In this document: in pieces, positions 8,804 through 10,744 of the stretch
How positions within the stretch are numbered: position 1 is the first letter of the stretch
How the letters are laid out: each line of letters begins with the position of its first letter
Assembly (NCBI GenBank): GCA_025457805.1
Contig: JALOTR010000038.1
Span: 1-10,744 of the forward strand
Length of the DNA: 10,744 nucleotides
DNA from: Akkermansiaceae bacterium
Lineage (GTDB): Bacteria > Verrucomicrobiota > Verrucomicrobiia > Verrucomicrobiales > Akkermansiaceae
Direction of reading: 5' to 3'
Program-made: the position numbers and the translations under genes
The notes under the pieces: model-generated
Seen by the model: only the letters and a program-made list of their open reading frames with translations
Told to the model about the DNA's origin: nothing
The model's database searches: none

Positions 8804-10186
8804 ATGGCCTACGATCTCATTGTCATTGGTGGCGGCCCAGCCGGCTACGTCGCCGCCATCCGCGCCGCCCAACTTGGAAAATCCGTCGCATGCGTCGAGG
8901 CCGACCGCGCCGGCGGCACCTGCCTCAACTGGGGATGCATCCCCACCAAGGCACTGCTCAAGAATGCCGAACTCTATCAGACGCTCATCCACAAGAGCGC
9001 CGAGTTCGGATTGAAAATCGAGGGACTTTCCTACGATTGGTCCGCAGTGATCGGTCGCTCGCGCAAAGTTTCGGACCGCTTGGCAGGCGGCATCGAGTTT
9101 CTCTTCAAAAAGAACAAGATCGACTACGTGCGTGGCTTCGGTTCCATCGAAGGCACTGGCAAAGTCGGAGTGACGGCTGCCGATGGGACACGCACACTGC
9201 TCGAAACCAAGGACATCCTCATCGCTACCGGCTGTAAATCCCGTGGCCTGCCTCCCCTTCCCTTCAATGGCATTTCGGTGATCGGCTCCAAGGAGGCGAT
9301 GACCTTGCCGGTGCAGCCCCGCGAAATGATCATCATCGGCGCAGGAGCGATCGGTGTGGAGTTCGCATACATTTACAATGCCTTCGGCACCAAAGTGACC
9401 CTCGTCGAAATGCTGCCGCGCGTGCTGCCGGTCGAGGACGATGAAGTGGGCGATGCACTCGAAAAATCCCTCATCAAACAAGGCATCCGCTGCCTCACCA
9501 ACACAAAGATCACCGCCATGGCCGATCATGGATCGCATGTCGAACTCACCCTCGATGGACCCAAGGAAAACGGCACCATCCGCGCCGATGTTTGCCTCGT
9601 GGCGATCGGTATCCAGCCCGTGCTTCCCGGCGGCATGCAGCCCGCGCTTTCCGAGCGTGGTTATATCCAAGTGGGCGATCGTTATGAAACTTCCATCCCC
9701 GGCGTCTATGCGGCGGGCGACATCACCGGCCCACCCTGGCTGGCGCACACTGCATCCTTCGAAGCTGTGCAAGCGGTGGAAGGACTCTATGTCGAAGGCC
9801 ACAAGCCGCGCAAGGTTACCAATTTCCCCGGCTGCACCTACTGCCATCCACAAGTGGCCTCCGTCGGAAAAACAGAGCGCGCGCTCAAGGAAGCCGGTGT
9901 CGAATACGTCGTCGGAAAAATTCCCTTCGTCGCCATCGGCAAAGCCATCGCTTCGGGCGAACCAGAAGGATTTGCAAAACTCCTCTACGGCAAAAAACAC
10001 GGCGAACTGCTCGGCGCACACATCATCGGTGAAAACGCCACCGAACTCATCGCCGAAATGGGCCTTGCACTCGATCAGGAACTCACCGCCGAAGAAATCC
10101 ACTCGACCATCCACGCGCATCCGACGATGTCCGAGGTGATCCACGAGGCCACGCTCGCCGCGGAAGGCCACGCGATCCACTTCTGA
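8804..10186 (+). CDS. lpdA: Dihydrolipoyl dehydrogenase (E3)
   Basis: This is the FAD-dependent E3 component that reoxidises dihydrolipoamide with NAD+ in the pyruvate and 2-oxoglutarate dehydrogenase complexes and the glycine cleavage system. The protein has 460 residues, typical for the family (about 460-475). The FAD Rossmann motif GGGPAG lies at 9-14, the redox disulphide GGTCLNWGCIPTK has C40 and C45, and the NAD site GAGAIGVEFA lies at 179-188. The second FAD contact is YAAGDITG at 302-309, and the dimerisation domain carries the catalytic pair in HAHPTMSE (H439, E444). Start ATG at 8804 gives MAYDLIVIGGG, the expected terminus; no Shine-Dalgarno is visible. It is monocistronic here: divergent from the M23 gene and followed by an intrinsic terminator. 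No E1 or E2 gene is in the window, so which complex it serves cannot be told. Confidence 0.97.
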   Translation: MAYDLIVIGGGPAGYVAAIRAAQLGKSVACVEADRAGGTCLNWGCIPTKALLKNAELYQTLIHKSAEFGLKIEGLSYDWSAVIGRSRKVSDRLAGGIEFLFKKNKIDYVRGFGSIEGTGKVGVTAADGTRTLLETKDILIATGCKSRGLPPLPFNGISVIGSKEAMTLPVQPREMIIIGAGAIGVEFAYIYNAFGTKVTLVEMLPRVLPVEDDEVGDALEKSLIKQGIRCLTNTKITAMADHGSHVELTLDGPKENGTIRADVCLVAIGIQPVLPGGMQPALSERGYIQVGDRYETSIPGVYAAGDITGPPWLAHTASFEAVQAVEGLYVEGHKPRKVTNFPGCTYCHPQVASVGKTERALKEAGVEYVVGKIPFVAIGKAIASGEPEGFAKLLYGKKHGELLGAHIIGENATELIAEMGLALDQELTAEEIHSTIHAHPTMSEVIHEATLAAEGHAIHF

Positions 10187-10231
10187 GAGAGTTTGGAGCT
10201 TGGAGCGAAGAGCTTCGGGAAAGATTCACGA

Positions 10232-10266
10232 GCCTCTGCCGGTGCTCTGCCGGCGGAGGCTTTTTT
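10232..10266 (+). terminator. Rho-independent terminator of lpdA
   Basis: An 11-bp GC-rich stem (10232-10242 with 10250-10260, one G-T pair) closes a 7-nt loop and is followed directly by six Ts (10261-10266). It starts 45 nt after the lpdA stop codon. The arrangement is a textbook intrinsic terminator reading on the plus strand and separates lpdA from the lyase gene. Confidence 0.92.
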
Positions 10267-10336
10267 CTTGTCGTTGCATGCCTCAATCGGGTGACAGTGA
10301 TTTTTCCGCCGAAAGAGGTAGTATTAGCACCTGCTC

Positions 10337-10744
10337 ATGATCCGCCGCGTTTTCCTGCTCTGCCTTTTCCTTCCATCACTCGTTTGGGGAAATCCCTCCC
10401 AACGTCAGATGGAAGCCCTGGACCGCGGGCTGGTGGCGGTGAAACAGGGCGACGGCAAGGTGTTTCTCAGTTGGCGCTTGCTCGGCACGGATGCGCAGGA
10501 AACGGCCTTCGATGTCTATCGGGTGAAGGATGGAAAAAACACGCGCTTGAATGACAAACCGATCACCGATGCCACCTGCACCATCGATCCCGAAGTGGCG
10601 GATGAATACTTCGTGCGCAGTGTGCTCAAGGGCAAGGAAGGCGCGGCATCGGCCCCATCCAAGCCGCTCGATCACAACTATATCGAGTTTCCCATCCAAC
10701 CCATCGATGACTACCGCCCCGGTGATGCCTCTGCGGCGGATCTG
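10337..10744 (+). CDS. Secreted rhamnogalacturonan lyase (PL11 family), N-terminal 136 codons
   Basis: This is the start of a probable rhamnogalacturonan endolyase, which cleaves the rhamnose-galacturonate backbone of pectin type I by beta-elimination. It runs off the right edge; PL11 enzymes are normally around 600 residues. ATG at 10337 gives MIRRVFLLCLFLPSLVWG, a clear signal peptide with likely cleavage after about residue 18. The mature part has the PL11 N-terminal pattern: RQMEALDRGLVAVKQGDGKVF and LSWRLLGTD (about 23-52), then a fibronectin-like beta domain with FDVYRVKDGK. At the edge DDYRPGDASAADL is where the family continues into the Asp/Gly-rich calcium-binding propeller. Carbohydrate lyases are usual accessory genes in Verrucomicrobiota. 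No clear promoter or Shine-Dalgarno was found. Family assignment rests on the N-terminal domain only. Confidence 0.82.
   Translation, partial: MIRRVFLLCLFLPSLVWGNPSQRQMEALDRGLVAVKQGDGKVFLSWRLLGTDAQETAFDVYRVKDGKNTRLNDKPITDATCTIDPEVADEYFVRSVLKGKEGAASAPSKPLDHNYIEFPIQPIDDYRPGDASAADL

Noticed and set aside
8657..10180. 507-residue open frame on the minus strand opposite lpdA
   Set aside because: lpdA has every catalytic and cofactor motif in the plus frame. The antisense frame is motif-free and would also overlap the M23 start region.
10193..10206. Tandem 7-bp repeat TTGGAGC after lpdA
   Set aside because: Two short copies without flanking inverted repeats or any other element; compatible with chance.
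10291..10324. Promoter for the lyase gene from GTGACA (10291-10296) and TAGTAT (10319-10324)
   Set aside because: The 22-bp spacing is too long for a sigma70 promoter.

Overview
The window is a bacterial transcription/translation housekeeping locus of about 60% G+C. The order tRNA-Thr, tuf, tRNA-Trp, secE, nusG, rplK, rplA, rplJ, rplL, rpoB, all on the minus strand, is the widely conserved bacterial one. The protein sequences and the neighbouring rhamnogalacturonan-lyase gene look most like Verrucomicrobiota (Verrucomicrobiae, Luteolibacter/Haloferula-like). That assignment is made from memory of these families, not from a search.

Layout, read along the main transcript from high to low coordinates. 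A TTGACA-type promoter with a T-rich upstream tract (7690-7717) precedes a structured leader (about 7571-7683). The leader contains a terminator-like stem-loop. Next come tRNA-Thr(GGT) at 7496-7570, tuf at 6262-7446, two tandem stem-loops, tRNA-Trp(CCA) at 6087-6162, secE, nusG, rplK, rplA, rplJ, rplL and the first 840 codons of rpoB, which runs off the left edge. The products are a translation factor, two tRNAs, a translocon subunit, a transcription factor that also couples transcription to translation, four 50S proteins and the RNA polymerase beta subunit. This set is normally co-regulated with growth rate. I found no convincing promoter inside the block. Hairpins in the tuf/tRNA-Trp, rplK/rplA and rplL/rpoB gaps are the best candidates for setting the relative output of the genes.

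Right of the promoter lies a membrane-anchored M23 (LytM-type) metallopeptidase gene on the minus strand (7866 to about 8681). It is divergent from a complete dihydrolipoyl dehydrogenase gene (lpdA, 8804-10186, plus), which ends in a textbook intrinsic terminator. At the right edge the first 136 codons of a secreted PL11-type rhamnogalacturonan lyase begin (10337 to edge, plus), marking a change from core to carbohydrate-degradation genes.

I do not see a previously undescribed multi-gene system here. The items most worth a second look are regulatory: the possible attenuator in the tRNA-Thr/tuf leader, the intergenic hairpins, the near absence of Shine-Dalgarno sequences even in front of ribosomal protein genes, and an unusually short gap before rplJ that leaves no room for the usual L10 leader.
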